The notes under the pieces are model-generated. The model had not been told where the DNA came from and did no database searches. It saw only the letters and a list, made by a program, of their open reading frames with translations. From Iris pallida (lineage: Eukaryota; Streptophyta; Magnoliopsida; Asparagales; Iridaceae), in NCBI GenBank assembly GCA_029216955.1, contig JANAVB010002199.1, positions 14,563,417 to 14,627,416 of the forward strand: DNA of 64,000 nucleotides. The letters are read 5' to 3'. The stretch's first letter is position 1; each line of letters begins with the position of its first letter. Positions 46,735 to 57,722 of this stretch are shown one piece after another. The position numbers were made by a program, and so were the translations under genes.

Positions 46735-47375
46735 GAGCCATGCGGCTCGGGCAAGGCTGGCTCATGCGGTAGGATTAATCAGATGCATGCGGCTGAATTT
46801 ATGGGGTTCATGTGACTCAGGAAATCCGAGTCCATGCGGCTCAGGGAATGAGCAGGGTCCTATGCGGTTCAGGGAGTCCCAGCCTTATGCGGCTGAAGGG
46901 AGAATCGGGCTTATGCGGCTGAGACAGCACATCCCATGCGGCTCAGGAAGACGGGTCTCATGCGGCTCAGAGAACGTGCCTCATGCGGCTGGGTCAATCA
47001 GGGTCATGCGGCTCAGGAATGTGGCGCATATGCGGCCAGCGGAAGATGGGTCATATGCGGCTGGGAGAGACTAGTCCTCATGCGGTTGGGAACGAGTCTG
47101 CCTTATGCGGCTCAGAACGAGTAGTTCCATGCGGCTAGGACAGAACTCCTTATGCGGTTCGGGGAGAACCAGTCTAAGCGGCTGAGTTCAATTGAAGCCC
47201 TATGCGGCTGAACTAGGGCGGTTCATATGCGGCTGGGGACGTTCAAGTCCATGCGGCTGGAAGGACTTCCCATGCGGCTGAGCTCAAGCGAGTCTCATGC
47301 GTCTGGAAAGGCCATGCGGTCAGAGGCTTGCCGCATGAGGATTCATGCGGTCAAGTACTGCCTATGCGGCTGAAC
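46735..47375 (-). repeat. LTR minisatellite built on CATGCGGCTCAGG
   Basis: More than twenty copies of (C)ATGCGGCTCAGG or ATGCGGCTGG on the plus strand, separated by variable spacers of about 12-20 bp. The sense strand carries GAGCCGCAT, the same core as in the minisatellite at 43186, but with different spacers and organisation. Confidence 0.85.
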
Positions 47376-48286
47376 TGTGCTTCTTCTCCAAATTTCCGAG
47401 AAGAAGTACATTAAGAAGCCATGGCTGCCAGGATGCATAAAACCTCCATCCGGAGTCCAAATCCGGACTTCCTTGGGTCAAAATGGGGCAGAATGAAATG
47501 CTCTACAACATAGAACGATCAAAACTCAGAAATAACGAGATTAAATAGATCAAAACCCATGAAAACTAAAAATAACGTAAATCTAGATCTACAAGAATCT
47601 AGCCATCAAATTGGAAAACTCCAAGTTCTAAACATGCTTAGAATATAACAAGGAAGAGAATGGAACAAACGAAATTAAGATCGTCCAACATTCGGCAAGG
47701 TGTACTTGCCTCTCTCTAATGGCTAGGGTTTGGTGGAAAAGAAATGAATGAGGGTGAATGAGGAGGGAGAGAGAAAAGTGGCTTATATAACAAGCTCAAG
47801 CAATCTCCAACATTCATTCCTCTCCACTCAATCTAAGCCATACACCTCATCTCATAAAGAACCAACTAAACCAAACTAAGTCAAAGTGGAACTGAACCAA
47901 ATAAAACCAAATCCAGTTAAACCAAGTCATAAAATCCTACACTTAGAAAATTTTAAAATATCACACAATCGAGAAATACGAAATACGGCTCAAATAAATA
48001 CGTATCCGTATAAAATATCGATACAGTGAGACGGGTCTCACAGTTTTAGCACGGTAGCCCTCCAGGGGACCGGTGCATAATCAATGTGCTATATGTCTTA
48101 TGGTTTGGCTAGCCCTGCTGGGTTGACACGATCTGAGGATTCCTTTTAATCATTATCGCTGGGATAACTCCGCCAAATATAGAAAGCCGCATGAATGAAT
48201 GACCGCTTGAAAAAAATGAAATGACTTGACTGTGCCTTGTAACTTCCGTTAGTAGCCGAGGGACATGGACTGTCATGGTGCGTGGT

Positions 48287-48319
48287 CCAACCCATGTCCT
48301 TGTTTGGTTGTTGGGTTGG
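48287..48319 (+). other. Conserved LTR stem-loop A in solo LTR 42565
   Basis: CCAACCCA pairs with TGGGTTGG over 8 bp; the loop is TGTCCTTGTTTGGTTGT. Hairpin B (GGGACTGACCCC) follows at about 48448, then CTGGTTTTGTTTGGCCAG. Confidence 0.7.
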
Positions 48320-49616
48320 GCTATCGTGCTGGGACAGGCTGTGGACCGAGGTTACGACCGGAAGCTTTTATTATTACTAGTATTATTATTATTATTTGCT
48401 TGGGTTTTATCTCACTCTTTTGTGCTTCCTTGTGGTACTTGCTATTCGGGACTGACCCCGCTGGTTTTGTTTGGCCAGATCTCGTAGCAGCGCCTGAGGA
48501 TCCAAACTTCCTCCCCGATGTCAATGGTGCATACTAGGAGCATGGCTGGCGGGGGACTCAAGTGGGTTTCTTCTCCACCACTCTAGTATCTTTACTTATG
48601 TTCTGACGTTTAGCCACCGGCACCTGTTAGCCGGCTAATCTGGATATTTTGTCTTGCATAATTTGTAATTAAATCAGACTGCAGCTGAATACAATTATGT
48701 ACCTATGACTCTCTGGGCTAGCTAACTTATAAAGCTAGATCCCCATGATCATTTTGATGATGCGTCGGGGACGCCTTACTGCTTTATCTTATATGATCAT
48801 TATTTACTGCTTCTTGTTTGATTGATTGAGACCTAGATGCTCTGTGAGACCATAGGAGACTTGATTGTAGCATGCACCCCCTTGTCTCTTGACAGCCACG
48901 ATCGTCGTATGACGTTTATATACCTTGTATGGAGTAGCTGGCCTACCGTATTTCGGTACTGGGGCGTGACACTCCTTCCGATCCAAATCGGATTCCCACA
49001 ACACTCAGAAGTAAGAACAATGATTACAAGGCTACGAAGAGCGAGAACGATGAGTAGAGATTACCCGAACACGATCTCCTTCGAATAGCGACCTTCAATC
49101 CTCCGTCTTCTCTCCCGAAGTTGTAATGGCACTCTTGCCTCCTTCCTCTCTCCAAGTTGTGTTACGTTGCGTTATGAATTAGGGTTGAGAAAACTCAACT
49201 TAACTCCCTAATCCCGCAGCCAACCTGGACCGTTGGATTAGATCCAGTGGTAAAAAATCACCCAAATTCCCGCATCAGCCCCGACGACACAGAGTTCGGC
49301 CAGAACTCTGTGTCGGACAAACAGAACCTATTCGCCAAATTCTGAAACAGCCAGACCGAGTTCGGCCAGAACTCGGCCTGGGACCGAGTTCGGGCCGAAC
49401 TCGGCATACCCAGTCCAGAACCTCCCTTAGGAGCAGCAGCAGCAGTAGTAACTCCTAGTTGCCTACTTCCCGAGCTTCTTCGACACACGAATGGCGCTCG
49501 TCGCACTCCGGGGTCTTCTCCACATAGGTTGGGAACCCCACCCACTCCAACAAGTACCACTACATGGTAGCTTATAGAAACTAAGTTGCACCAAAATCAG
49601 ACGGATCGGTTTAATC

Positions 49617-49775
49617 GATCAACCTTTCTAAACTTGTTTAATATCGACCAACTATATTTTTTTTTCAAAAATCCAATCAACTCGGTCTATTCTACCCGAT
49701 CAACCTTTCTAAACTTATTTAATACCGACCTACTATTTTTTTTAAAATGCAGTCAACTCGGTCGATTCAACCGAT
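49617..49775. repeat. 81-bp tandem duplication
   Basis: Copies 49617-49697 and about 49698-49775, both opening GATCAACCTTTCTAAACTT, with scattered substitutions. Confidence 0.8.
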
Positions 49776-49892
49776 CAGACCATCGAACCGTCAGATTCGG
49801 TTGGAATTTGAATTAGTTTGATCCTGACTTTTAATTTTTATTTTAAACTTTACATACAATTCAAGCGAATATGATTGTTTTCTGACTATATA

Positions 49893-49898
49893 TATATA

Positions 49899-49986
<88 letters not shown>
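49893..49986. repeat. (TA)n microsatellite, about 47 units
   Basis: An uninterrupted TA tract after a short imperfect lead-in. Confidence 0.95.
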
Positions 49987-49990
<4 letters not shown>

Positions 49991-50551
49991 GGTTGTGAGG
50001 GCTCTCAGCCACATGGATAGTTCAATGTGCTCATCAGCGTCTGACCCGGAGATGTGGATCATCCAAGGCACATTAGCATGACGTACTCCTCATGTTCAAT
50101 TCGAAGTTTGGTATTAATATATATATATATATATATATATAGGTTTAATTCGAATTAATCTACCGATTGGACCTGTTTGATCTAACCCTACGTTGACCAA
50201 AACTAGTCGATGGGACTAAAAACACATGCTTATAATGTAGCAAGTAATCATGGTTGGCAAAGAAAGCCAATATGATCATAGAATAGTAACAGCCACCATA
50301 AGTAAAGCAAACCCACCCCCATTGACCCTCAACAAAATTATGGTAGCAGCAATATTTCTTGGCAAAATAAGTGGCCAACCACTTCATGTGCCCATTACCA
50401 GAGTGTTGAAATATTAGAACCAAAATTTCACCAATGGATCAGGGGATTACGAGGAGAGACATAAGATATTGACCGGTAATAAAAGATCAGTGAATCGAAT
50501 AACGGAAACGTATTATCATTTCTATTTATAATAATAAAGGAAGTTGAAAAT

Positions 50552-50720
50552 AGTGGACCCAAAATGACATGCAATACAGCATGTACAAAATTTCGTACAT
50601 ATAGTCATGCATCTAAAAAAAAAAGGTCATTAATGGTGGAAATTTGGGACAGTGGACCCAAAATGACATGCAATACAGCATGTGCAAATTTTCGTATGTG
50701 CCGTCAGGCATATCAAAAAA
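50552..50720. repeat. 99-bp duplication
   Basis: AGTGGACCCAAAATGACATG begins at 50552 and again at 50651, and each copy ends in a poly-A run near GGTCATTAATG or GTTCACCAATG. Confidence 0.8.
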
Positions 50721-50724
50721 AAAA

Positions 50725-51205
50725 GTTCACCAATGAGTGTGCACAAAAAATATACAGTGTAGTGTGTATAAGCGTTAAACACTCTAAAAAAAAGTTTACA
50801 TATGAGTGCCAACTACACTAACCCTCCAAAGAATATTAACTAGGAATTTATATGTATATTAAATTTTTGTTCATATTTAGAAACTATCAAATAGTCTTGA
50901 TATTATGACTAATAGAAGAAGGGGGAAAAAGAGTAATAAGAAAAAACTTTGGAAAAAAAAAAGTTCACCAATGAATGTGCACAAAAAAGCATACTACGTA
51001 GTGTGTATAAAAAGTTTTGAACGTTGACATGCTCAAAAAAAAAAAAAAAAAGTTCACACATGAGTGCCAACTACACTAACCCTCCAAAGAATATTAACTA
51101 AGAATTTACATATATTAGAAAAAAAAATCATATTTAGAAACTATCAAATAGTCATGATATTGTGACTAATAGAAGGGAAAAAAAAAGAATAATAAGAAAA
51201 AACTT
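50725..51205. repeat. 238-bp tandem duplication
   Basis: GTTCACCAATGARTGTGCAC begins at 50725 and again at 50963. Both copies continue through GAGTGCCAACTACACTAACC and AAACTATCAAATAGTC to a run of AATAAGAAAAAACTTTG. Confidence 0.85.
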
Positions 51206-51325
51206 TGATAAAGTGGACAAAATGCATTGTTTCAGCTCTGCCTTGGTGTTCTTGTGCAAATGCTGTGATGAAGTACGTACAGACGGAGATATACCATAAT
51301 GTGGTTCAAGTGTCATAAAGTCAGT

Positions 51326-52204
51326 TTATTTTATTTTTAAACTAGTGGATAACCCGTGCCATAATGGCACGGACACGAATCCGGCCTTCTCGACGTAGGC
51401 GTATAGGCACCGGGCCAGCGTCAGGGAGTTCCGGACGGAGATACGGCCTCCGAACCTGGCCTTCTCGACGTAGGCGTGCAGGCACCGGGCCAGTGCCAGG
51501 GACCCGAGCCCGGCGGAGGCGGACACTACAAAGACCACAGTGACGACGTTCGGGGCGGCGTGGGGCCTCATGGAGGCGAAGACGTGCAGGGCCGTCGCGA
51601 GACGTCCGAGGGCGGCGAGGCTCGAGACGGTGGCGGTCCAGGAGACGATGTACCTGTGCGGCATTCCGTCGACCACCCGCAGGACATGGTCGGCGGAGCC
51701 GCGTCGGGAGTAAGCAGTGAGCAGGACGGTCTGCACGAAAGGGTCGAACCGGAATCCGAGGAGGAGGGCGTGTGCGTGGAGCGACCTGGTGGCGGCGGCG
51801 GCGGTGGTGTTGAGCAAGGAAGAGAAGGTGTGAGAGTCGGGAGGGATGCGGCGGCGGAGCATTTGGAAGTAGATGGAGAGTGGGTCGACAGAGATGGCGA
51901 TGGCGGTGTTGAAGGAGAAGAGGTTGGGGTTGGTCATGGCGGAGAAGAGGGAGGCGGCGAAGGAAGGGTCGGCGTCGGCGGCGCGGTGGAGGAGGCTGCT
52001 TGCAACAAAGGGATTGCGGAAGAGGCCGATGATGACGGCGTGGGCGAGGATAGAGCGGAGGCGGCGGAGGGAGGGACGGTGCAAGAGGAGCTGGAGGCGG
52101 GGGTGCCGTTGGAACAATCGGTTGCTCCGCATCCAACATGGGACCTCCTCCTCTCTTATAGAGAGGGGCAATTTAGTCCTTTCATCATCGTTGAACCAAA
52201 GCAA
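51326..52204 (-). pseudogene. PPR protein gene fragment inside the Helitron
   Basis: The frame encodes the N-terminal third of a GC-rich PLS-type PPR protein; intact relatives bind organelle RNA. Motifs include SILAHAVIIGLFRNPFVASS, DSHTFSSLLNTTAAAATRS and VSWTATVSSLAALGRLATAL. The likely original start is the Met at 52132, since upstream residues do not look like a targeting peptide. The fragment ends in a short internal duplication, LARCLHAYVEKA then LARCLYAYVEKA, before the Helitron hairpin. The last codons run past the Helitron end to a stop at 51326. The rest of the gene (further repeats, E/DYW region) is missing, so it is a captured piece. Confidence 0.8.
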
Positions 52205-52259
52205 ATGGGTCGGACCAAAAACTTACTGTGCTTTATATTATAGATACAATATCAGTAGA
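51342..52259 (-). mobile_element. Short non-autonomous Helitron carrying a PPR gene piece
   Basis: On the minus strand the right end is the hairpin CCGTGCCATTATGGCACGG followed by GTTATCCACTAG and a host T. This is the classic Helitron 3' end: a GC-rich hairpin about 10 bases before CTRR. The 5' end is TCTACTGATATTGTATC followed by TATAATATAAAGC, the AT-rich form common in plant Helitrons. The base before TC is C, not the expected A. The element is 918 bp and encodes no Rep/helicase, so it is non-autonomous. Confidence 0.75.
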
Positions 52260-52980
52260 GTTGTTAATTAGACTTTGGATTTAAAAAACATTCAAAAATT
52301 AGGGTTCGGTTGCTAAAGATATACCAACTTAAGTTTTAGATCATGAGATGACGTTTCACCCATGTTTACAATTAAATCTAATTAATCCTAAAATATGTAT
52401 GAAAATATTTTGAATGTTAAACACGAATCAACTAGCTATCTCAGAATCTAAATTCTAATCTGAATATTTTCATAATCCAAACATTAAATTTCGAATATTT
52501 CTGTGACCTAAAGTCTAATTAACTCATAATATGGTGTAAAATGAACAATAAATAATATTTCGAGAGGTGTCGTGGCTAAAGATTTATAATATTGCTAGAA
52601 AACAGAGTAGGAGGAGGATTCACATTTGTCATGTAACCAGAGTACACAGAACAATAATCTTAATTTGGAAGAAGTCAGAAATTGGTTTTTTTTTTTTGAA
52701 TTTTATGTCCAATATTTTTATTTTAATACTAACGGACTCCAAAATTCACACCAAGTCTTATATGTTTCGTACACTTGTATCCTTTACAAACAATTCATCA
52801 ACCATGCTTCCAGATAACAACCTACATGATGATTTTAAATAGAATAAAAACTTTACATAACAGTAAAAAAAAACTATATTAATATTAAGTAGGAGATAAA
52901 AAGTTTGTCGAAATATAAAAAATAAAATAAATCACGATTAGCAATGATTTTATTAGTGCATACATTCATCTCGTCACTAC
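52260..52980. other. AT-rich spacer, nothing recognised
   Basis: No coding or transposon signal that I can support between the Helitron and the hAT-type end. Confidence 0.4.
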
Positions 52981-53070
52981 TAGGGCTGGCGATTTTGCCC
53001 TTGTACCCTCTACCCTAGCCGGGTACCCTGTACCCTCAGGTGCCCACGGGTACCCTCTACCCTAGGAGGG
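52981..53070. mobile_element. hAT-type left terminus, cut by the chromovirus
   Basis: TAGGGCTGGCGATTTTGCCC is followed by GGGTACCC and TACCCTCTACCCTA repeats, in the style of plant hAT MITE ends. The chromovirus LTR begins at 53071 inside the repeats, so the other end must lie beyond the window. Confidence 0.5.
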
Positions 53071-54008
53071 TGTCACGCCCCAGTACCGAAATACGGAGAC
53101 GGACTAGGCCAGCTACACCATATGAGGTACGTAACGTCATACGGCGATCGTGGCTGTCGAGAGACTAGGGGGTACATGCAACAATCAAGTCTCCTATGGT
53201 CCCACAGAGTTCTATGTCTCAATCAATCGAATCACATCAGTAAATAAATGAACATTAAAGATAAAGCAGTAAGGCGTCCCCGACGCTTCATCAAAATGGT
53301 CATGAGAGACTAGCTTTATAATTTAGCTATCTCAGAGAGTCAGGAGTACAAAATTATACATAGCTGCAGTCTGTTTATTTACAATTCTGTACTGACACAA
53401 AATATCAAGTAATCCGGCTAACAGGTGCCGGTGGCTAAACGCCGCAAAGGTATAAACATGAGTGGTGGAGAAGAAACCCACTCGAGTCCCCGAACTGCCA
53501 TGCTCCTAGTATGCACCATGGATGTCAGGAAGGAAGATCGTGTCCTCAGGCTCTACAAAAATTAAAGCTTCAAAATGGAAAACTTCAAGTTCTAAACTAG
53601 TATAGAATAAGGAGAAGAACATATTTTGACAAATAATTTTGTAAGAAAATATCAACAACATTTATGGATCCATCTCTTGAGCAAGTTGGTACTTGCCTTG
53701 GTTGGTGGAGGAAAGTAAATGAGAGAAAATAAATGAGAGGAGAGAGAATGATTTGAGTTATTATATAGAATCTTGAACCCATGGGTTCATGATGAACCAA
53801 AGGGTTCATGATGAACCATTGGTGAACCAAGAATAGGTTACCCAAATGAGCCAAAATTGTAGGCCCAAAGGCAGGAAATAAATTAGGAAATAATATTTTG
53901 TCGAATATTTTGGGAAATGCATGAAGAAATACAGCATAATAAATACAAGGTAAATACGATTTATCGGTTTACGTATTAAAATACGTATTCCAGGATCGGG
54001 GAGTGACA
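53071..54008 (-). repeat. Chromovirus 3' LTR with a large internal deletion
   Basis: Matches the 5' LTR from 62007 up to CAGGCTCT (about 53554; equivalent about 62490), then jumps to sequence like the part beyond the minisatellite in the related solo LTR 44426-48042 (ACTTCAAGTTCTAAAC). More than 1.5 kb, including minisatellite and stem-loops A and B, is missing. A TATATAAT box (minus) lies at about 53760-53767. It ends GGATCGGGGAGTGACA. Confidence 0.85.
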
Positions 54009-54022
54009 TCTCTACCCTTCTT
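54009..54022 (-). promoter_or_regulatory. Chromovirus polypurine tract
   Basis: Minus strand AAGAAGGGTAGAGA lies directly before the 3' LTR, preceded by CCGAGGACGGAATTTTTC. Confidence 0.75.
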
Positions 54023-54200
54023 AGAAAAATTCCGTCCTCGGAATTCCAGCCAAGACAGGATAGTGAAATCAGGGCAAGCAAGGCACAATCATATACAAGT
54101 TAACTATCATAGCAGTTATTATCATACATCACAAAGTACAAAAATAAGCAGGTGCAGATAAGCATGGAATCGTGTCAATAAGGTACAAAAATATACCTTA

Positions 54201-55324
54201 TTAGCCAAACAAATACGGATATCGAGATCTGATCTCGTCCTCGCGCTCCCAGGTTGACTCTCCCGGAGAGTGATGGTTCCAAGAAACACGGACAAGTCTT
54301 ATCGTCCGATTCTTGAGTACCTTCTCTCGCCGATCTAAAATAGATACGGGTTGTTCCTCGTAAGTTAGGTCGGTACCAACGACTAACTCAGAATGATCGA
54401 GGACATGACTCAGATCCGGGACATACCCACGTAACTGGGACACATGAAACACATCATATATGCCAGTTAACGAAGGCGGAAGGGCAAGTCGATAAGCCAC
54501 ATCGCCTACCCGAGCGAGAATCTTAAAAGGACCAACGTATCTTGGACTAAGCTTTCCTCGGGTTCCAAATCTGATGATACCCCGAGTAGGCGAAATCCAC
54601 AGAAATACTTGGTCGCCAACTCTGAACTCTAGAGGCCTACGATGCTGATCTGCCCAATGACGATGTCGGTCCTGTGCAACTCGAAGGCGCTCTCTGACCA
54701 ACTTAACTATCTCCACAGTCTGCGTGATCATCTCTGGTCCCAACAACTTTCGTTCTCCGACGTCGTCCCATGCCAAAGGGGACCTGCACTTCCTTCCGTA
54801 CAATGCTTCGAACGGGGCCATCTGAATGCTAGCCTGATAGCTGTTGTTATAGGAGAACTCCACTAGATGAAGGTGATCCTCCCAAGATCCGCTAAAATCC
54901 AAGGTACACGCCCGTAGCATATCTTCTAACGTCTGAATGGTTCTTTCTGATTGTCCGTCAGTTTGCGGATGATAAGCAGTACTGAATCTTAACTTGGTTC
55001 CCAAACTTTGGTGTAAGCTCCGCCAAAAATGGGAAGTAAACCGCGTATCCCGATCTGATACTATACTAACTGGAACACCGTGCTGCCTTACTATCTGCTT
55101 CATGTACATTTCTGCTAGCTGTTCAGTAGTCTGTCCAACTCGGAAGGGAAGGAAATGAGCGACCTTCGTGAATCGATCTACTATTACCCAGACTGCATTC
55201 TTGCCAGCCGGGGATCTAGGTAAACCGGTCACAAAGTCCATCGTGATGTGCTCCCATTTCCATTCTGGGATAGGAAGCGGCTGTAGCAATCCTGCTGGTC
55301 TCTGCTGCTCGGCTTTCACCTGCT
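54201..55324 (-). pseudogene. Chromovirus integrase core and chromodomain-like tail (pol, 3' part)
   Basis: Encodes integrase from just after the zinc finger: [24 protein letters not shown] and the Glu region [14 protein letters not shown] give the Asp-Asp-Glu triad. A GPF-type block ([17 protein letters not shown]) and a C-terminal chromodomain-like segment ([20 protein letters not shown]) follow. The frame is open to its stop at 54201. It is the continuation of 58239-61717, split by a solo LTR; the GACAT duplication makes the split clean. Confidence 0.9.
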
Positions 55325-55982
55325 GACATTGTCACTTCCCGTTCCCGGAATGCGTATTTTTATATATGAACAACTCATGTGTATTTATTTAGTATTTATC
55401 ATGTATTATTCTGTATTTAAATTCTTTTAGTTTCATGTTAATTAATTATCTGCTCTTTAAAATTTTCATGTTAATTAATTTCCTGCAATTTTATTCCTGC
55501 AATTATATTTCTGTAATTTTATTTCCTGCATTTTATTTGCTGCTTTAGTCTTATTGGATTTCGGTTTGCTGAATCCCCTTAAACCCGGCCCAACATCCCA
55601 CCTACCACCACTCCCCCTATTTAAAGCTTCCATCTCTTTCTCTCTCCTCATTACTTTATTCTCACCATTACTTCTTCTTCTTCCTCTCATTACTCCCCAC
55701 CACCTACCAGCAGCAGGAGAAGGCAAGTGCAAACTCGCTTCTCAATCACCCATTTTTATGGTTCATTTGCCTTCTTCTCGTGATTCCAAGAGAGATTAGT
55801 TCTTAGCATTTTTTATTTCTCCGGCTGATTTCCTCTAGATCTAAGTTGTAGTATTTCGGCTGTTCATGGGTTCTTAGTTCGTGGGTGTATTTCTCTGGCA
55901 CTGGAGCGAAGGCTCCATAGTACTTGGAGTTCGGGAAATGTTGTACGCACACATTCTTACGTGCTCGCGTAAAACATCAGCC

Positions 55983-56480
55983 CAGTCACGCACGCGTCTT
56001 TACGTGTTTGCGTGTATTTTCAGTCACGCACGCGTCTTTACGTGTTTGCGTGTATTTTCAGTCACGCACACGTCTGTACGTATTTGCGTGTATTTTTAGT
56101 CACGCTCACGTTCTCATGAGCGTGCGTGTATTTTTTAGTCACGCTAACGTTCTCATGAGCGTGCGTGTATTTTTAGTCACGCACACATCCATGAGCGTGC
56201 GTGTATTTTAGTCACGCACATCCTTGCGTGCGTAGATTTCTTGTCACCTTTTCACGCTCACTAGAGTCTGCGTGAATTTCCCTTCACGCTCACGCTGTGC
56301 TTGCTTGCGTGACTTTTCACGCTCACGTTTGCCAGCGTGTATCACTTTTCACGCTCACTATTCACGTCCATTTTTCACGCTCACCCCAGCTAGACTTAGC
56401 GTGACTTGTTGGTCTTAAGCATAGACTTCTTGCGTGACTTTTGGCCTTAGCATAGATTTGTGGGCGTGACTTCTTGACCT
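55983..56480 (+). repeat. LTR minisatellite, 38-bp unit
   Basis: Unit AGTCACGCACGCGTCTTTAC plus GTGTTTGCGTGTATTTTC, starting at 55984, 56022, 56060, 56098 and 56137, then decaying into TCACGCTCACG pieces. It occupies the same place in the LTR as the GAGCCGCAT minisatellites in the related LTRs but is unrelated in sequence. Confidence 0.85.
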
Positions 56481-57540
56481 GGGTGTTTTAATTATCTTAT
56501 AATTATTCATTTAATGATGGCATGATAATTCTTCTATTATATCCTTACGCCTTTTTGCATGAACTTGATAAATCATGACATGTTAATATTGTAAATATGG
56601 ATTGTTGTGTAGAATGTGGCCTGTGTCTTGATTAATCCATGGATACCCAGTATGACTAGAACTTAATTCTGAGGAGTTATGGATCCGACCCCATGTAATA
56701 TTGATGGACTTTTATGCCTTGTCACCATTGATAATGATTGTGACATTGACTAATAATTGATCATGCGTTCCTAGTTGGAACTAAGAGACTGGCTAGTCGT
56801 CTTATTGAAATGAATGAATGAGACACGTTCATGTAATGAACTATTATACTCGATTAGCCGATCCCGAATATTGGCATACAGGCACATGCAGGCTTCAAAG
56901 TAATTATTTATTATTTAATTTTCTATTTATCTTACAAAGACAGCATGTGTACTTTATGGTCAAGGCATGATTATTCCGTGGTTAAATTGATTGTTGCATC
57001 ACGCTATGTAAAACCTACAACCTAGCCGCACGGGTATCGTTGTAGAGTTGCGCATATCGTACCCCGTACGAAAGTACTCATTCGAATGACCATGATCCAC
57101 GGCATGGAACTTCACTCAACGTAGAGACCATTAAGTTAAATAAAATAATGATGGCATGGAGAGAATGGATTCCCGAGTTCTTACATGGCAGCCCCCTTGG
57201 GACTATTAAGTGCCCGACGGGCCGGCTGGTTCCCACAGATACTGTAGATCTGTCACACGGGCAGGAAACGATATCTGATTATATTATTGTACATGCTATA
57301 ACGGCGGGCGTCCCGCTGGGACTCGTCTAACTACATGATTGGCGCAATTGATTGATTGGATAGACTAGCCTTGCTTGCACATAGTAAGAACTGAGGAATC
57401 CCTAATTGCATAATTCCAGGATAACTTGGGACTCATAATAGCAAGCCGTAGAATTTGATTGGCCGTTCAAGATGATTTGTTTGTGTACTGTACTACTCTG
57501 TTACCTAACTGGGATGATCAGAATGTCAGGACATGACGGG

Positions 57541-57573
57541 CCAACTTCTGTCCTTGTTTGGTTGGGAGGTTGG
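57541..57573 (+). other. Conserved LTR stem-loop A in solo LTR 55330
   Basis: CCAACTTC pairs with GAGGTTGG (8 bp, one G-U pair) around TGTCCTTGTTTGGTTGG. Confidence 0.7.
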
Positions 57574-57681
57574 TTCAAAGTGTCGTGATGTGATGTGAAT
57601 CCTAGTAGCAAGCAGAGATCTATTATTATATTCTTTTACTTACTGGTTTATGTCCTTCATATCGTCCTTCCTTGTGGTACT

Positions 57682-57722
57682 TGCTATTAGAGGTCTAACC
57701 TCTCTGGTTTTGCATGGCCAGA
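57682..57722 (+). other. Conserved LTR hairpin B in solo LTR 55330
   Basis: AGAGGTCTAACCTCT forms a 6-bp stem, followed by CTGGTTTTGCATGGCCAG. Other copies pair GGGG with CCCC at this place. Confidence 0.6.

Larger units (their letters stand above)
44426..48042 (-). mobile_element. Solo LTR nested in the solo LTR
   Basis: Plus-strand ends TGTCACGCCCCAG and GGGTCTCACA, flanked by GTTTT (44421-44425 and 48043-48047). Its sense strand is minus: read that way it ends in CTGGTTCTGGGGCGTGACA, like the solo LTR at 55330-58233. Length 3617 bp, with no interior. A TATATAAG box (minus) lies near 47785. It carries its own minisatellite and two stem-loops. Confidence 0.87.
42565..48971 (+). mobile_element. 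Solo LTR of the Ty3 chromovirus family, itself interrupted
   Basis: Ends TGTCACTCCCCGATCC and GTACTGGGGCGTGACA, flanked by CTCCT. The terminal sequences match the chromovirus LTRs at 53071-54008 and 62007-64000 in opposite orientation. Without the nested element it is about 2.8 kb with no interior, so it is a solo LTR left by LTR-LTR recombination. A TATTTATA box lies at 42748-42755, so U3 is only about 200 bp and the rest would be transcribed leader. Confidence 0.85.
21061..49552 (-). mobile_element. Ty1/copia (Tork-like) element with four nested insertions
   Basis: The outermost element of the nest. Its ends are TGATGGGAAAG at 21061 and CCACTCCAACA at 49552, flanked by AGTAC at 21056-21060 and 49553-49557. 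Once the nested elements are removed it is an ordinary element of about 5.7 kb with LTRs of about 0.8 kb. Both LTRs were used as landing sites by Ty3-type elements, while the 4.1-kb interior took none. The Gag and RT motifs fit the Tork/Tnt1-like clade. Two frameshifts near the RNase H junction and LTR divergence near 4% in the part compared mark it as old. Confidence 0.92.
42337..49552 (-). repeat. Copia 5' LTR (right), split by a solo LTR
   Basis: LTR sequence is 42337-42564 plus 48977-49552. CTCCT (42560-42564 and 48972-48976) is the duplication at the nested insertion. In the first 228 bp I count about nine or ten differences from the left LTR, near 4%. Confidence 0.9.
49558..51341. other. 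Repeat-rich flank, no gene recognised
   Basis: This is the original flank of the copia element. It holds an 81-bp duplication, long (TA)n tracts (49893-49986 and 50117-50140) and two sets of local duplications at 50552-51205. No protein family is recognisable. Confidence 0.5.

Noticed and set aside
51476..52243. 255-codon plus-strand frame and a 265-codon alternative minus frame
   Set aside because: Both are shadows of the GC-rich PPR fragment; only the 51326-52204 frame shows PPR motifs.
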